Below are positions 27,306-37,298 of a DNA stretch of 64,000 nucleotides, one piece after another. The notes beneath the pieces were generated by a model. The model did not search any database, was not told where the DNA came from, and saw nothing but the letters and a program-made list of their open reading frames with translations. The stretch's first letter is position 1, and each line of letters opens with the position of its first letter. Source of the stretch: CAZOEL01 sp964578835 (GTDB lineage: Bacteria; Desulfobacterota; Syntrophobacteria; Syntrophobacterales; Syntrophobacteraceae); the NCBI GenBank assembly GCA_964578835.1, contig CAZOEL010000003.1:93334-157333 (forward strand), in the 5' to 3' direction. Made by a program: the position numbers and the translations under genes.

Positions 27306-29812
27306 TTCGTTTTGAGCTTTAATGCAGCAAGGCTTCTTTGGGTCTTTGGGTCAATCGCCCTGAGTTCAAACGATCCTTCAAACTGGTCATCCATTCGAAG
27401 AGGCGCTCTGATAGCCTGACCGAGCTGAATCCTGATCAAATTGGCGGAAGGGTCGAGATGAGGACAAGACGCCGCCTCGCCGACCATCTTCCCATTCGCG
27501 TGCGCTTCGAGCTGGAATTCGAGAGTCTTGGCCGCCAGATAGTCGATCTGTTCCTGAAATAAAACGATCTCGATCATGGGCCTTCGAGTCGTGATGAGGT
27601 CTGTCGTTCCACCCTTGTAGGCAATCCTGAGCTTGGCAGGCCGTCCTCCCTTTGGCGTCTTCGGCCTGGCGTCTACACTGAGCACTGGAATAACGGATTC
27701 TTGAAGGGAGAGCCCGCCATGAACAAAGGGAGTGATGAGACTGAATGTCCCAAAGCTTCTGGGGACCACCAAGGCATCCACTTCTCCTTTTATCCCCACA
27801 TGCTCGGCATCGAAAGCTACAGCGCCGATGTCGGCGGAGCCGTTTCCCAGCAGGTATCGGTCTTTCACCTCGATCCAGTCCCCATCCGGCCTTGGAACAT
27901 AGTCTCCAGCCTCTTTTCCATCGGGCAGTATGAAGCCATGGTCTGAGGCCAGCACCACATGCTGAAAACCTAGCTGCTTCAGCTTACCGATCGCTGCAGG
28001 CATCTCTTTCAGAATTGTCGGGATGTGCCGGGCTATGTTCCGTGCGGCATCGGTCCCGAGATCGTCCATGTTTTGAGTCTTCAAGATGAGGAGTTGGAGA
28101 GCATCAAAAGAATCGAGCTTCTTTTTCCTGATAAATCGGCTCAAATCCATCATGGCGCACCGGTCGCCATAAAGGGATTGAAAAGCTTTGAGTTGATCCG
28201 AGGGGCCTTTGATCTTTCGATCCTTGATGTAAGGAAAGATATCCCCATTCTTGCGAGCGAGGCGTAGGCGCCCTTCCGCTCCGGGCATGAGCGCCGCCGC
28301 ACCGACCCTGGAGCTCGCCGGAAGCTGCGCAGCAGCGGCATGAAGCTCGACCGGGTAGACTTCGGCAAGCCGCAACTGAAATTCCACCGCCAACTCGTAA
28401 CGCAGCGAATCCACGATAATGAACGCGATGCGCTCCTCTCCTTCGAGCTTTGGCGCCAGCAGCTTTTCAAAGACCTGAGTCTGCTTGAGACATCCCGCTG
28501 GCGGCCATCCTTCCTTTTCCACCAAAGCAATGAAACACTCCTGCACCTCCTCGACCAGCTTCAAATAACGTTGACGAGTCATCTCGACGAAGCCCGCAAC
28601 TATGCCCGGCTCACCGTGCGCATCATTCACAGCCTGTTCGAAAATCCGATGAACCGTATCCAGGCGCCGGAGTCTCTCCGTATAATATGAAAAGAGTGAA
28701 GAGAGGCTGTCAGCACGCTTTTTCCACTCGGCTGCCATCTCCTCAACCTGCGAGCAAAGTTCCAGGCCACGTTCCGATATAGTCCAGAGAATCAGGATCT
28801 CCGCCTCACGCGCCCAAACCGAGCTCATGCGAAAAGAGACGATCTCGCGGGCGCGTTCCAGATCCCCTTTTTCTACTGCGTCGATGAATTGTCGAAAAAA
28901 AGCGCTTTCCTCAAATAAGAATGTGCCGCGCCCTCCAAAATCGGCGATATGCTCGCAATGGCTCTCGAGGCTCAGCTCTGAGGCGACCGCGTTGGCCATC
29001 TCGATGTAGTCTTTCTGATGCTTCTCTGATGTTCGAAGCCTATCGCAGATCCTGAAGATGAGATCGGCATAGGAGGATTCGGCGCGTGGGACATCCCTGA
29101 TCCCAGGGGGAAGGTCTCCGGAATGGCTCTGGACAAATTCAGTAAAGAGAAGGTACCCGGCCAGCTCCTTCCGGACCGCCCACCATTTCGGGCTTTCGGT
29201 CTCGAGCTTATAACCCAAAGCAACTTTGGCGAATTTCTTGAAATCAGGAGTCCAGGATTCATCTTTATCGAGGGCTTGTCGCTGCGATGCGGTGGGAGAC
29301 AAAAGCGCTGCAATTATTTCTACTGCGGACTCAGCTTTGAGAAGGGGCACAAGCTTCGGCCAGTTCGCCGCATCGTCTACGGCGTCAACCATATCGAAAT
29401 CGGGGGCTCCCGCCTGGAAGAGCAGATCCACATGGGCTTGAAAGTCAGACTTGGCCTGCCTGCACAGGGCCTGGAACGTATCTTCATCATCGTAAGGAAA
29501 TTCGCTGCCGCCAATGGCAAAGGCTTGGTAGGGGTCCCGTTGACGCTCGATTCTGCTCCTGGGCTTTGGAATTGGGAGGTAGATCGCCATATACCGGAGC
29601 GGGTCCGATTCTTCGGCCAAGCGGCGCCAACCATCCATAGCCTGCTCTCTTGAGAGAATGGTCGAATAACTTCCGTCTATAACCCGGCATTCACTATCTT
29701 CCAGATCCAGGACGAGCTCTCGGAAACGCTCTTCGGGATCGTAAAAAACCACGCAAGCGGACTGCTCGAGCCGCTTCCGGAAACGCTCTTTCAGGAAATC
29801 ACGTATCTTCAT
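27293..29812 (-). CDS. pglZ: PglZ-domain protein (BREX-type)
   Basis: 839 residues. The alkaline-phosphatase-like PglZ core is visible: IAFIIVDSLRYELAVEFQ (metal-binding Asp), then HVVLASDHGFILPDG (DHG motif) and SLQESVIPVL near the C-terminus. The N-terminal ~400 residues are mostly helical. Family knowledge: PglZ is a signature protein of BREX phage-defence systems and is thought to be a phosphodiesterase or phosphatase. Here it lies 96 bp downstream of brxB, but brxC (ATPase), pglX (methylase), brxA and brxL are absent, so this is either a remnant or a minimal two-gene system. Its 3' end overlaps a truncated DUF4198 gene. Confidence 0.88.
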   Translation of the reverse strand: MKIRDFLKERFRKRLEQSACVVFYDPEERFRELVLDLEDSECRVIDGSYSTILSREQAMDGWRRLAEESDPLRYMAIYLPIPKPRSRIERQRDPYQAFAIGGSEFPYDDEDTFQALCRQAKSDFQAHVDLLFQAGAPDFDMVDAVDDAANWPKLVPLLKAESAVEIIAALLSPTASQRQALDKDESWTPDFKKFAKVALGYKLETESPKWWAVRKELAGYLLFTEFVQSHSGDLPPGIRDVPRAESSYADLIFRICDRLRTSEKHQKDYIEMANAVASELSLESHCEHIADFGGRGTFLFEESAFFRQFIDAVEKGDLERAREIVSFRMSSVWAREAEILILWTISERGLELCSQVEEMAAEWKKRADSLSSLFSYYTERLRRLDTVHRIFEQAVNDAHGEPGIVAGFVEMTRQRYLKLVEEVQECFIALVEKEGWPPAGCLKQTQVFEKLLAPKLEGEERIAFIIVDSLRYELAVEFQLRLAEVYPVELHAAAAQLPASSRVGAAALMPGAEGRLRLARKNGDIFPYIKDRKIKGPSDQLKAFQSLYGDRCAMMDLSRFIRKKKLDSFDALQLLILKTQNMDDLGTDAARNIARHIPTILKEMPAAIGKLKQLGFQHVVLASDHGFILPDGKEAGDYVPRPDGDWIEVKDRYLLGNGSADIGAVAFDAEHVGIKGEVDALVVPRSFGTFSLITPFVHGGLSLQESVIPVLSVDARPKTPKGGRPAKLRIAYKGGTTDLITTRRPMIEIVLFQEQIDYLAAKTLEFQLEAHANGKMVGEAASCPHLDPSANLIRIQLGQAIRAPLRMDDQFEGSFELRAIDPKTQRSLAALKLKTNYAR

Positions 29813-29908
29813 TCTTCCTCGGGTTCTTGATTTGCAGACATTCGATGCAGAGAGGCTCTTAGAGCAGTGATTTGCCTTCTCTGCGTCGATTGCCCGCTCT
29901 CCGCGCTC

Positions 29909-30490
29909 CTAACCGCCGATATGGATGGACCTGTAGCCGCCGTCTTCCGGATAGAGCCCCAGAAATCTCAGGGTGGAGTTGCCCTCGCGAAGGCCTGGAT
30001 AGAGGACGACCGTCGGCGCCGTGAATCGTCCCTGGAGCTTCTGTTCGATCGCGCCCACACGCAGGTAAGGATGAAGAGCCTCCAGATCTGTGATCAGGAG
30101 GAGTGCATTTGCTTGGCTGTCAAGCTGCTCGAGTTGATCCTCCAGCTCATTTTTGAGCGCATCGCCGGCTGTGAGGGCCTCAGTGACGGCTTTATTGATG
30201 CTTTCGAAATCAAGGGGAGATTCCGCTTCGCTCTCCAGCCAAAAGCCGCGCAGTTCGTGATCCTGCAGTATTTCACGCATAGCCTTGGCCATCGAAAACA
30301 GATGGACTTCCCAGCCATCGAGCTTTAGCGCAAGAATCCATTCTTTAAGACGGCCCTTTACCTCAAGCATCCGTTCGGGCTTGAAGACAAGATAATAGAC
30401 AAGGTCATCCCCGGTTTTGCCGAGCGACAGTCCGGAGCGCAGACGGTCCCGGAGCTCTTCAAAGCTCGCCTGCAGCGATGTCGTCGACAT
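29909..30490 (-). CDS. brxB: BrxB (DUF1788) BREX protein
   Basis: 193 residues matching the BrxB/DUF1788 pattern: an N-terminal FEELRDRLRSG, YYLVFKPERMLEVKGRLKEW, then ALLLITDLEALHPYLRVGAIEQKLQ and a C-terminal TVVLYPGLREGNSTLRFLGLY with the typical LRFLG...Y ending. Family knowledge: BrxB is a small conserved BREX component of unclear biochemical role. GGAGGAAT precedes the ATG. It is followed by pglZ on the same strand. In type I BREX, brxC and pglX lie between these two; their absence is the notable feature. Confidence 0.85.
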   Translation of the reverse strand: MSTTSLQASFEELRDRLRSGLSLGKTGDDLVYYLVFKPERMLEVKGRLKEWILALKLDGWEVHLFSMAKAMREILQDHELRGFWLESEAESPLDFESINKAVTEALTAGDALKNELEDQLEQLDSQANALLLITDLEALHPYLRVGAIEQKLQGRFTAPTVVLYPGLREGNSTLRFLGLYPEDGGYRSIHIGG

Positions 30491-30541
30491 ATTCCTCCAT
30501 CTTCCTAGTGGTCCATCATGACGATAAAGACCGAACGCGCA

Positions 30542-31273
30542 TCATCCACAGCTCGAGTACCGCCACCTGGAAAATCTTCTCACGTAAGAGGAAGCTAAAC
30601 AAGAGAGCCTGCTTACCTCGCCATCCATCTGCGTCTGTTCGCTTCTGACGATAGCGTCTACGGTGATTCCGCTCTTGCCATAAAATCTGGCGTTCGCATC
30701 CGAGTCCACTCCCAAGGTGGCGGTGATTATATCAGCCGAAGAAAGAACGCCCGCTACATTGACATAGGCATAGACATCGGGAGAAAAGCCAAAGTCGCCT
30801 TGAACCGCATATTCCTGCATAAGGGGGCCCTTGGCGACTGATACGCCGTATCCAAGGGAGACCATTCCTGATTTTATCTGTTCTGTTGCATCAGGGCTAT
30901 TGAATATCAATATCAGATCCACATTGGGCGCTCCCAAATCGATGCCCCTCATTCCTCCCGAGAGGCGGATGAATATGGGATTGCTCCACTCGCTCATACT
31001 GCCCGAATCCTTCCTGACAAGCAATATGCCTCTGCCGCACTCGCCCGTTATGAGAAAGCCGCTGCTTATGCAACCCGGCGCCACGACGATGGCCTTCGCA
31101 TCGCTATAAATTGAGCCCGGAATCGGTTTTGGATAACTCCCAACCAGAAGCGACAGTATATCAGATGAGGCGGCGACGATGCCGCTCTCTTCTTCCGCCG
31201 CAACCGCCAAGGGCGGCGCGAGGAAAACGATCAGCGCGACCAGGGTCGCAATCAAAGTTCGCAATTTCTTCAT
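30542..31273 (-). CDS. SYLF/Ysc84-family lipid-binding lipoprotein-like protein
   Basis: 243 residues from ATG 31273 (GGGGGTGG upstream). A Sec signal (LIATLVALIVFLAPPLAVAAEE) is followed by a SYLF domain: IPGSIYSDAKAIVVAPGCISSGFLITGECGRGILLVRK, VDLILIFNSPDA, and SADIITATLGVDSDANARFYGK, each block in family order. Family knowledge: SYLF domains bind phosphoinositides or other lipids in eukaryotes; bacterial ones are secreted and poorly understood. The last ~20 residues (Cys/Arg/Ser-rich, ending RWRYSSCG) do not look like the family and may reflect a C-terminal frameshift. BrxB starts 51 bp downstream. Confidence 0.85.
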   Translation of the reverse strand: MKKLRTLIATLVALIVFLAPPLAVAAEEESGIVAASSDILSLLVGSYPKPIPGSIYSDAKAIVVAPGCISSGFLITGECGRGILLVRKDSGSMSEWSNPIFIRLSGGMRGIDLGAPNVDLILIFNSPDATEQIKSGMVSLGYGVSVAKGPLMQEYAVQGDFGFSPDVYAYVNVAGVLSSADIITATLGVDSDANARFYGKSGITVDAIVRSEQTQMDGEVSRLSCLASSYVRRFSRWRYSSCG

Positions 31274-31393
31274 TTCTTTTCCACCCCCTTTTCTATATTC
31301 ATTGGGTCTCTTCCCCAAAATAAACACTGTGAGGCGCAAGGAGAAGGATTCTCAACAACGGGATCGGCGATGGAATTCCCTTTCAAATCTCCT

Positions 31394-34300
31394 TTATAGG
31401 GTATCTTGCTTTTCCCCTTGGTTTGATGCTTCCGTCTCGCTTTCCTTGTCGCCGTTATTCATATTTCTTCGTTCTATTCTTGCCTCCATCCACCTGTAAA
31501 TAGTGGGGAGCACAACGAGTGTGAGGAAGGTCGAGCTGATAAGGCCACCTATCACAACGGTGGCGAGAGGCCTCTGCACCTCTGCTCCCGTGCCGTGCGA
31601 AAGAGCCATGGGAACAAAGCCGAGAGAGGCCACCAGCGCTGTCATCAGGACTGGCCGGAGCCTCACGGAGGCGCCTTCCATGATGGCGTCGCCAAGCTCC
31701 ATGCCTTCTTGTCTGAGCTTGTTGAAGTAGGAAACCATGACGATGCCGTTCAAGACGGCGACGCCAAAAAGAGCGATGAAGCCTATGGCGCCGGAGACGG
31801 ACAAGGGCAATCCCCGTAGAAGAAGAGCTACAATCCCACCAATGAGAGCAAAGGGCACATTCAAGATTATGAGGAATGCCTGCCTTACCAGGCCAAAAGT
31901 CGAGAAGAGAAGGATGAAGATGAGGATGAGGCATATGGGGACGATTACCGAAAGCCTCGCCATAGCGCGCTGTTGGTTCTCGAACTGTCCACCCCAGGCG
32001 ATGAAGTAACCGGGAGGAAGTTCGATTTTGGCGTCGATTGCTTTCTGGGCCTCGGAGACAAAGCTCCCCAGGTCGCGTCCGGAGACGTTGCTTTCGACCA
32101 CAATGCGCCGCGAACCGCTTTCTCGCGAAATCTGTGCGGGTCCAACCTCCGTGTAGATGCGAGCGAGGTGCTTCAATGGGATTCTCGCGCCTGCGGGAGC
32201 CGGGACCGGGATTTCTCCGATCTCCTCGGGGCTGTTGAACTTGTTGACGGGAAAGCGGACGGCGACGGAAAAGCGCTTTTCACCCTCGAAAAGCTCCGAT
32301 GCTTTCTTGCCTCCTATGGCGACTTCCAATATCTCCTGGATGTCGGCGATGTGTATCCCATAGCGGGCGATAGCCTCCCGGTCTATCTCCACATCAAGGT
32401 ACCCGAGCCCGGTGACCTTTTCAACCATCACGTCTTCAGCACCCCGGACCTGCTCCAGAATCTCGGCGATCTCCTCCCCTTTCTTTTTCAATACTTCCAT
32501 ATCTTCGCCAAAAATCTTAACTGCGACCTGGGATTTTACCCCCGAAACCAGCTCATCAACGCGCAGAGCAATGGGCTGGCTGAACGAAAAGGTCATGCCG
32601 GGGATCTTCTCCAGCCGCTCTCGAATCTTGGAAACCAGCTCTTCCTTGCTCCTGGCGGTTTGCCATTCGGACCGGGGCTTAAGGCTCACGAAGATATCGG
32701 ATATTTCCACTCCCATGGGGTCGTTCGCTATTTCGGCTCGCCCCGCCCTGCTTACAACCTGTTCTGCTTCGGGGAAAGAGAGAACGGCTTTTTCCACTTC
32801 CGCCGCCGTATCGACCGAATAAGTGAGAGAAACCGACGGGATCCGGAAGGACTGAATGGCGATGCTCCCTTCATCGAGGCTCGGAAGGAACTCGCTCCCA
32901 AGATACGGCGCCAGCGCAAGAGAGCTGACCAGAGCGAGAGAGGTGACGGCAAGGGTTATCTTCGGGTGTGAAAGGCTTCGTCTGAGGAACGGCAAGTATG
33001 CTTTCCTGATCATCCTCAAAAGGAAGGGGTCGCTCTCTTTAACCTTGCCCCTGAAAAAAAAGGAGCAAAGGGTCGGAACAAGCGTCATGGTGAGGATGAG
33101 CGATCCGAGGAGAGCGAAGCCCACCGTAAAAGCCATGGGCGCGAACATCTTTCCTTCCATGCCGGTCAGAGTGACGATGGGAAGGTATACGATAATAATG
33201 ATGGTCACACCGAAAACGATGGGGCGCGAGACCTCCCGAGCGGAGAGATAGACAGTCTCGATAAGCGATCCTTCGTTTTTCTTGCGCTCGGAGAGGCGGC
33301 GCACGGTGTTTTCCACCATGACGACGCTTCCATCGACGATCATCCCGAAATCGATGGCGCCAAGCGTCATGAGATTCGCTGAAAGCCCCACCCATTTCAT
33401 TCCCAGGAAGGAAAAGAGCATGGACAGGGGAATGACCACTGCGACGATAAGAGCCCCCCGGAAATTTCCGAGGAAGTAGAAGAGGACCAGGATGACCAGC
33501 AGCCCTCCTTCAAGAAGGTTGGTGCGCACGGTTTCTATGACCTTCTCCACAAGCGCCGTGCGATCGTAATAAGGGACAAGCTTCACGCCTTCCGGCAGGG
33601 ACTTCTCTATGGCTTCCACTTTCCCCTTCACTGCCGAGACAACCTCTTTGCCTGAGGCGCCCTTGAGCATCATGACAATCCCGGCTACTGCTTCTCCCTT
33701 CCCGTCATAGGTTGTTGCGCCCTGGCGCGGCTCGCTCCCTATTCGCACATCGGCGACATCGTGCACATGTATCGGCGTGCCGCCCCTCGAGGCGATCACA
33801 ATGGCGCTCAAGTCGGAGATGCTCTTTGCGAGCCCCAGGCCCCTCACCATGTACTGCTCGTCGCGGTGCTCGATATATCCTGCGCCGGCAGTGACGTTGT
33901 TGCTTTCCACCGCCTCAAAAACATCACGAATGGTAAGGTCCAGGCTTCTGAGCTTATCGGGGTCGATCACGACCTCGTACTGCTTTACCTTGCCGCCAAA
34001 GGAATTGATGTCGGCAACCCCCGGCACGGTCCGAAGCAGAGGACGGATGATCCAGTCCTGGATCGCTCTCAGCTCCGTGAGATCCCTACCCTCTCCCTCA
34101 AGAATGTACTGAAAGATCTCGCCAAGGCCCGTCGTGATGGGCCCCATCTGCGGCTCGATTCCCTCAGGCAGACTCTCTTTGGCCTGCTGAAGGCGCTCGA
34201 AGACCTGCTGACGCGCAAAGTAGATATCCACCCCGTCCTGGAAAGCTACCGTGATGACCGACAGACCGATCTTTGAAAGAGATCGAACCTGGTCGAGCCG

Positions 34301-34531
34301 CGGAAGTCCCGCCATGGTCGTCTCGATGGGAAACGTCACCAGCTTTTCCACTTCGGTGGGGGCCATCCCCGGCGCCTGCGTCAAAATCTGAATCTGAACG
34401 TTGGTGACGTCCGGAAAAGCGTCCACGGGCAGTCGCTTCATGGCCCAGAGCCCGACGGCAATCAATATGGCCGTTGCGATGAGCACCAAAAGTCGCTGCC
34501 TCAGCGCAAACCGCAAAATACTGTCCAACAT
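31394..34531 (-). CDS. czcA: Heavy-metal RND efflux pump, inner-membrane subunit (CzcA-type)
   Basis: About 1,045 residues from ATG 34531 (AGAGGA six bases upstream). Typical HME-RND layout: TM1 near LLVLIATAILIAVGLWAM, two large periplasmic loops, and TM4 carrying GAIDFGMIVDGSVVMVENT, the DFG-x3-DG-x3-VEN signature that separates heavy-metal RND pumps from multidrug ones. Twelve hydrophobic segments fit. Family knowledge: CzcA exports Zn, Co, Cd or Ni from periplasm and cytoplasm using the proton gradient. Order czcC-czcB-czcA with gaps of 11-20 bp marks one operon. Confidence 0.94.
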   Translation of the reverse strand: MLDSILRFALRQRLLVLIATAILIAVGLWAMKRLPVDAFPDVTNVQIQILTQAPGMAPTEVEKLVTFPIETTMAGLPRLDQVRSLSKIGLSVITVAFQDGVDIYFARQQVFERLQQAKESLPEGIEPQMGPITTGLGEIFQYILEGEGRDLTELRAIQDWIIRPLLRTVPGVADINSFGGKVKQYEVVIDPDKLRSLDLTIRDVFEAVESNNVTAGAGYIEHRDEQYMVRGLGLAKSISDLSAIVIASRGGTPIHVHDVADVRIGSEPRQGATTYDGKGEAVAGIVMMLKGASGKEVVSAVKGKVEAIEKSLPEGVKLVPYYDRTALVEKVIETVRTNLLEGGLLVILVLFYFLGNFRGALIVAVVIPLSMLFSFLGMKWVGLSANLMTLGAIDFGMIVDGSVVMVENTVRRLSERKKNEGSLIETVYLSAREVSRPIVFGVTIIIIVYLPIVTLTGMEGKMFAPMAFTVGFALLGSLILTMTLVPTLCSFFFRGKVKESDPFLLRMIRKAYLPFLRRSLSHPKITLAVTSLALVSSLALAPYLGSEFLPSLDEGSIAIQSFRIPSVSLTYSVDTAAEVEKAVLSFPEAEQVVSRAGRAEIANDPMGVEISDIFVSLKPRSEWQTARSKEELVSKIRERLEKIPGMTFSFSQPIALRVDELVSGVKSQVAVKIFGEDMEVLKKKGEEIAEILEQVRGAEDVMVEKVTGLGYLDVEIDREAIARYGIHIADIQEILEVAIGGKKASELFEGEKRFSVAVRFPVNKFNSPEEIGEIPVPAPAGARIPLKHLARIYTEVGPAQISRESGSRRIVVESNVSGRDLGSFVSEAQKAIDAKIELPPGYFIAWGGQFENQQRAMARLSVIVPICLILIFILLFSTFGLVRQAFLIILNVPFALIGGIVALLLRGLPLSVSGAIGFIALFGVAVLNGIVMVSYFNKLRQEGMELGDAIMEGASVRLRPVLMTALVASLGFVPMALSHGTGAEVQRPLATVVIGGLISSTFLTLVVLPTIYRWMEARIERRNMNNGDKESETEASNQGEKQDTL

Positions 34532-34548
34532 CGTCATTCCTCTTATTG

Positions 34549-35892
34549 CTAATGAGAATGTCCGCCGAATTCGCTTTTGGAGACCTGGGCCTTGAGAGTC
34601 AAAGTTCCGTTGCTTGCATACTGTTCCCCGGCCTCGAGTCCCGAGAGGATTTCAACGCCGCTTTCCGTGGAGCGCCCGGTCCTCACATGTCGCGGCTCAA
34701 AGCCTTCCTGAATCCTGACGAACACAACCGGCTGCTCTCCCAAGTTCTGCAAGGCGGTGGCGGGCACTACGATCGCCGCTTTAGCATCATCTATGAGAAC
34801 CTTTGCGGTAACGAACATTCCCGGACGAAATTTTCGATCCCGGTTTGGAGCAATCACCCGGGCAAGGGCTGTTCTGGTGTCTCCCTTGACGATGGGCTCG
34901 ATGAAGGCGATCTTCCCTTCGCATTCTTCCTTGCATTGCAGGCCTTTTTCACCGAAGTCTATGATTACCTGCTGACCGCTCCGAATTCTACCGAGGTCTT
35001 TCTGATATACGTTCAGATTCACCCAGACCGTGCTGAGATCGGCGATGGTAAAGGTTTCCGTATCGTCTTTGAGCATTTCGCCAAGGGATATATGCTTTTC
35101 AATGACAGTCGAGTCAAAAGGAGCGGCGATCTCGTATCGGGTTAGGGAGCTCTCTGACTGAGAGGGGAGCTTTTGCACATATTCTTTAGAAAAGCCGAGG
35201 GCATAAAGCTTCTGCTCGGAGGTTCTCAGAACAATGCGCGCCTCGGCCAGGGCTTGCTTTGCGTCCAGGTACTCCTGCTCGGCCGAGATCTTTTTCTTCC
35301 AGAGCCTTTCTTCCCTGCTGAACTTTGCCTGGGCCAACTTCACCCTCTCGAGACCCGCAAGATACTCGGCCTTGGAATCCGCAAGCTCACGGCTTTCAAT
35401 CACCGCCAGGACTTCTCCCTGCTTCACTGCATCCCCGAGTTTCTTCCTGACTTCCCTCACTACTCCGGGAATCCTCGGCACTATGTGCGTTACGGTATCC
35501 GCATTGAGAGCCACTTCGCCCGGGAGAGTCAAGACATTCTCCAGATCGCCCGCGCCGGCCGTCGCCACTTCGATGCCATACTGTCCGACTTCCGATTCAC
35601 TCAGGCGGATTACACTTTCATCTTCATGCTCATCATGACCGTGCTCGTCCTTCTTCCCTTTTGTCTGAGGCTCCTTATGACTGGAATGATCGTCTTTATG
35701 GAGGTCGCTATGACCGTGGCCTTCCTCTGATTCCGGATGGCTATGCCCGACATGACTGTCGCCTTTCGACAAAGGCTCTCCGCTTTTTTGATCCGCCCCC
35801 GCAACGCTCCAAAATCCCAGCTGGAACAAAGCGAATCCCAGAAAGACTGCCAGAACGACCGAAAAAACAACTCTCATCTTTTGGCTCTTCAT
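34549..35892 (-). CDS. czcB: Heavy-metal RND efflux, periplasmic adaptor (CzcB-type) with His-rich N-terminus
   Basis: 447 residues: an N-terminal membrane anchor (VVFSVVLAVFLGFALFQLGFW), then a ~50-residue His/Asp/Glu-rich segment (HVGHSHPESEEGHGHSD and HGHDEHEDE), which probably binds metal. Next come the membrane-fusion body with barrel-sandwich halves (VPRIPGVVREVRKKLGDAV; APFDSTVIEKHISLGEML) flanking a helical hairpin, and a beta-barrel. It links CzcA to the TolC-type channel. The C-terminus also ends in GGHSH. The His stretches suit zinc, nickel or cobalt sensing in the periplasm. Confidence 0.92.
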   Translation of the reverse strand: MKSQKMRVVFSVVLAVFLGFALFQLGFWSVAGADQKSGEPLSKGDSHVGHSHPESEEGHGHSDLHKDDHSSHKEPQTKGKKDEHGHDEHEDESVIRLSESEVGQYGIEVATAGAGDLENVLTLPGEVALNADTVTHIVPRIPGVVREVRKKLGDAVKQGEVLAVIESRELADSKAEYLAGLERVKLAQAKFSREERLWKKKISAEQEYLDAKQALAEARIVLRTSEQKLYALGFSKEYVQKLPSQSESSLTRYEIAAPFDSTVIEKHISLGEMLKDDTETFTIADLSTVWVNLNVYQKDLGRIRSGQQVIIDFGEKGLQCKEECEGKIAFIEPIVKGDTRTALARVIAPNRDRKFRPGMFVTAKVLIDDAKAAIVVPATALQNLGEQPVVFVRIQEGFEPRHVRTGRSTESGVEILSGLEAGEQYASNGTLTLKAQVSKSEFGGHSH

Positions 35893-35912
35893 AGTCTATT
35901 TCCTTGTGTTTT

Positions 35913-37298
35913 TTATTTATTATCCTCGTTGTCAGCGCTTTCCATGCTTTCTCCGATCAACCTTTCCACATCCGCTTTGGTCTTATGGTAGACAATCAGA
36001 GCTTCGATATATCTTCCCCGCGCTTCGAAGAGAGTCCGCTGAGCATCGAGAAGCTCCAGGAAATCGAACTTTCCCTCTCGGTAACCTTCCCCGGCGGCGG
36101 CGAATGCATGTTCGGCCGCGGGAAGCACCTGGCTTCGCAAAACGGTCGCCTGATCGTAGGAGAATGCCAGCAATTCGTGCGATTCGGCAAGGGAAGCCCC
36201 AGCCCGGGCTTCCGCAGCGCGACGCTCTTCCTTTGCCTTTGCAAGATTATACCCAGCTTCAAGCGCGCCTCCCTGGTTCCGGTCAAAGAGGGGTATCGGG
36301 ATGGAAACTCCAACAACGAAGGCGCTGTCGTTTTCATCGTTAAAGCTCCGCACGCCTCCGCTGACGGTAAGGTCGGGAATGCTTTTGGCCTTTTCAAGCT
36401 CCAGAGCCGCCGCGCGCTGCTCGGATTCCTTCACCCATCTGGCAATATCGGGGTTTTTAGCAAGGCGCCGACTGAGCTCTTCCGCTGAGGGCGCCGGCGT
36501 AATGATTTCGAGATCCCCCTCCGCCCGCTCAAAAGAAGGCGCGCTTTCCCCCCACATGAGAGAGAGCTTTTTTCTCGCCGCCGCAAGATTGCTTTGCGCC
36601 TGCGCGTGTTGCAGCCTCGTATTGGCGAGTGTCACTCCCGCTTTAGCTGCTTCGAGAGGGGAAACCTTACCGGCTTCGACCCTTTCGGAAACCGTTCGAT
36701 GAGTCATTTCGGCAAGGCGCACGAGCTCCGCCGCATAGGCGAACTGCTGCTGCGCTCCGAGAAGATCTACAAAGATCTTAGCAGTTTCCGTAAGCACATC
36801 GAGACGTTTGGCTTCGTAATCCCACCCTGCAAGATCCTTTTGGAGCGTCGCGACTCGCTCCCGTTTGCCTCGCTTTCCTCCAAGCTCGATAAGTTGGCTA
36901 AGCGCAACGGTCGTCTCCGCCGTATCAAAGCTTTGCCGCTCGCCGGAGCCGGCGAAGTTTTCGACTTCAACCCCCACAGAAGGATTGGGCAAGACTCCCG
37001 CCTGGAGCGTTCTCGCCTCCGCGGCTCTGACTTCCCAGGAGAACGCGGCAAGCTCCGGATTCTTCAGAAGAGCTAAAGCAAGCGCTTCCCTCAGGGTTAG
37101 AAGTCCGGAAGGATCACCATACGATATGTCTGAGGGCGCTTTCTCCGAATCGATCGGCGCATCGGCAACAAGATCGCTTACCGGACGACCGACCTCCGAC
37201 CAGCCAGTCTCACCACTCTGTCTTGCCGCGCAGCCGGGGAGAAGAATAGCCAAAAGAACCGGAACAACGAAGGATAAAGTGAAGTTCTTCTTTCGCAT
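35913..37298 (-). CDS. czcC: Outer-membrane channel of metal efflux system (CzcC/TolC family)
   Basis: 461 residues with a lipoprotein signal (SFVVPVLLAILLPGCAA) and the duplicated OEP helical repeats (LREALALALLKNPELAAFSWEVRAAEA; second copy around ELSRRLAKNPDIARWVKESEQRAAALELEKA). Family knowledge: trimers form the outer-membrane duct of RND efflux systems. GGGGG upstream of the ATG. First gene of the operon; the ~270-bp stretch upstream to 37571 has no gene I can support. Confidence 0.92.
   Translation of the reverse strand: MRKKNFTLSFVVPVLLAILLPGCAARQSGETGWSEVGRPVSDLVADAPIDSEKAPSDISYGDPSGLLTLREALALALLKNPELAAFSWEVRAAEARTLQAGVLPNPSVGVEVENFAGSGERQSFDTAETTVALSQLIELGGKRGKRERVATLQKDLAGWDYEAKRLDVLTETAKIFVDLLGAQQQFAYAAELVRLAEMTHRTVSERVEAGKVSPLEAAKAGVTLANTRLQHAQAQSNLAAARKKLSLMWGESAPSFERAEGDLEIITPAPSAEELSRRLAKNPDIARWVKESEQRAAALELEKAKSIPDLTVSGGVRSFNDENDSAFVVGVSIPIPLFDRNQGGALEAGYNLAKAKEERRAAEARAGASLAESHELLAFSYDQATVLRSQVLPAAEHAFAAAGEGYREGKFDFLELLDAQRTLFEARGRYIEALIVYHKTKADVERLIGESMESADNEDNK

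Noticed and set aside
30542..30700. Read-through of the SYLF gene's terminal TGA as another recoding event
   Set aside because: Sequence beyond the stop shows no family similarity, so an ordinary stop or a small C-terminal frameshift explains it better.
31973..32971. 332-codon plus-strand frame inside czcA
   Set aside because: Antisense to a well-conserved RND pump; no ribosome binding site or family match.
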